DNA from: Seminavis robusta
Taxonomy: Eukaryota; Bacillariophyta; Bacillariophyceae; Naviculales; Naviculaceae
NCBI GenBank assembly: GCA_903772945.1
Contig: CAICTM010000005.1
Coordinates: 207,983 to 271,982 of the forward strand
Length of the DNA: 64,000 nucleotides
Direction of reading: 5' to 3'
Shown in pieces: positions 62,880-64,000 of this stretch. Under the pieces are notes generated by a model. That model saw only the letters and a list, made by a program, of their open reading frames with translations, was not told where the DNA came from and searched no databases. A program made the position numbers and the translations under genes. How positions within the stretch are numbered: position 1 is the first letter of the stretch; each line of letters opens with the position of its first letter.

Positions 62880-64000
62880 CGCTCAGCTCGGATTGCCACA
62901 GCCGAAGCAAAGAAAGGAGTCACCTTCGTCCAAGATGACGAAGAAACACCACTCTTATGAGACGAGACAAGCAAACATCTAGCTTTGTTCATGGACTCCT
63001 GTATCACAGGAGTGCCACAGCAGAAGTCAAGGATGAGAGCAGCCCATGCCCAACAACATCTTCTACCCAAGGGTCTGAAAGTGTGGGGCAACAAAGCCAG
63101 AAAGGCGGCGCTCAAAAGATGGACCACTACACAGCAGAGTGTGTTTCGTCCAGTCGACCCAAACACATGCAGTGATTCTGAATTGAAAGGCACAAATGGC
63201 ACTCATGTTGTGAGTGAGAAAGGGATGGCACGGTCAAGGCCCGTGCAGTCTACAATGGGAAACCTACAAGGGTGTACCATCAGAAAGAAGATGCCAGAAG
63301 TCCCACAGTTTCACTTGAGGGTTTGATGTTATCCATGTGTGTCGATGCTCTGAGATAGGGATGTGTGTCCTGGATGTTCCCAATGCTTCATCCAAACCCC
63401 AATGCAAAAGTCAAACAGATGAAGACAGGGTCCTCATGATCATTGGGGAACCCTTGCAGATTTACTTGTCGAAATTGATCTGTACACATATGCCTCTTTC
63501 CTGACATACAAAAAGGGACGTCTGTCCTCTATGTTGTCGTGAGAGAGCCATTTATGGCATGGTTTTGGCAGCACTTCTTTGGTACAAGTTATTCAGAAGT
63601 GACCTCGAGCAAATTGGATTTGTGTTCAACAATACGATCCTTGTGTGGCCAACCGCATGATCGGGGGTACCAACAAACAATCCGATTTCATGTTGACGAC
63701 CTAATGTCAAGCAACAGAATGAAGTTGGTGAATAACCAACTTTGGAATGAGTCAACGCTAGGTATGGAACCTAGGGAGCGTGAAGGCAACCGTGGTCCAA
63801 GCATGACTACTTGGGGATGACGGTGGATTTTTCCGACCCAGGAAAGGTTGTGATTAACATGATAGATTATGTCAAGAAATGATCTCAGAGTTCCAGTGGA
63901 CTTTGGGGAATGAAAAAGGTACCAAGTGCAGCTCCTGCTGACCTATTCAGCTCTGGTGATGGCACCATCCTGAATGACAAGAACAGGGAAACCTATCATA
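62880..64000 (+). pseudogene. copia reverse transcriptase relic, truncated by window end
   Basis: Plus strand, shifting frames: GVTFVQDDEETPLL near 62918, GLKVWGNKARKAALKRW near 63073, FRPVDPNTCSDSELK near 63147, then VSLEGLMLS and VLDVPNAS near 63310-63390, EDRVLMIIGEPL near 63424, WYKLFRSDLEQIGFVFNN near 63580, and RFHVDDLMSS (RT catalytic VDD) near 63685, then MTVDFS and MIDYVK near 63820-63880. The order is that of a diatom copia RT. Several indels; it continues past 64000. Confidence 0.7.

Overview
The window reads as nuclear DNA of a photosynthetic stramenopile, most likely a pennate diatom. The evidence is: short GT-AG introns; an FtsZ with an N-terminal leader; several proteins with a signal peptide followed by an ASAFAP-like Phe (bipartite plastid targeting); Ty1/copia fragments of the kind known from diatoms; and intergenic DNA full of (CTAG)n and TACCGGTA palindromes. 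Species cannot be fixed from sequence alone. There is no CRISPR array, operon or rRNA, and I recognised no tRNA gene.

Layout. 0-5.5 kb: a cis-prenyltransferase, a phospholipid scramblase, an unknown protein and a three-exon ELO fatty-acid elongase. 6-9.2 kb: two decayed genes, an unrecognised lineage-type protein and a Harbinger-like DDE transposase. 9.3-18.3 kb: a PH-LRAT protein, a 3'-5' exonuclease fused to a SpoIIIAA/Ycf45-type ATPase, an unknown organelle-type protein and a degenerate RNase III plus dsRBD protein. 18.3-24.7 kb: a repeat-rich block holding a Crypton-like tyrosine-recombinase element whose coding region lies in three frames, then a 68-bp-period satellite with an assembly gap. 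24.8-32.4 kb: a cyclodeaminase-like protein, an LRR protein, a GH47 alpha-mannosidase and plastid-type ftsZ.

33.8-50.1 kb is the most interesting part. Three paralogous secretory proteins (A, B, C) each combine a signal peptide, a prolyl-4-hydroxylase-type Fe(II)/2-oxoglutarate oxygenase domain and C-terminal ankyrin repeats. Their exon structures are very different (10, 8 and 8 exons, including 8-nt and 9-nt microexons). Between them lie an enoyl-CoA hydratase, a P450 relic, a small plastid-targeted membrane protein, a phosphatase-cold-shock-ASCH triple fusion with a plastid-type leader, and an LRR membrane protein gene carrying an in-frame stop.

51.5-55.5 kb: a large DDX60/Ski2-like DEVH helicase. 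55.7 kb to the end: a 365-bp MITE-like element and then about 7 kb of nested, inverted and frameshifted copia fragments (gag, integrase, RT, RNase H, and LTR pieces in opposite orientations), running off the window edge.

The genes do not form one pathway. Recurring themes are secretory-route enzymes (elongase, cis-prenyltransferase, GH47 mannosidase, P4H-ankyrin) and plastid-directed proteins (FtsZ, the phosphatase fusion, the 38.9-kb protein). Exon boundaries were inferred by eye from frame continuity, GT/AG sites and family or paralogue alignment. No transcript data or database search was available.
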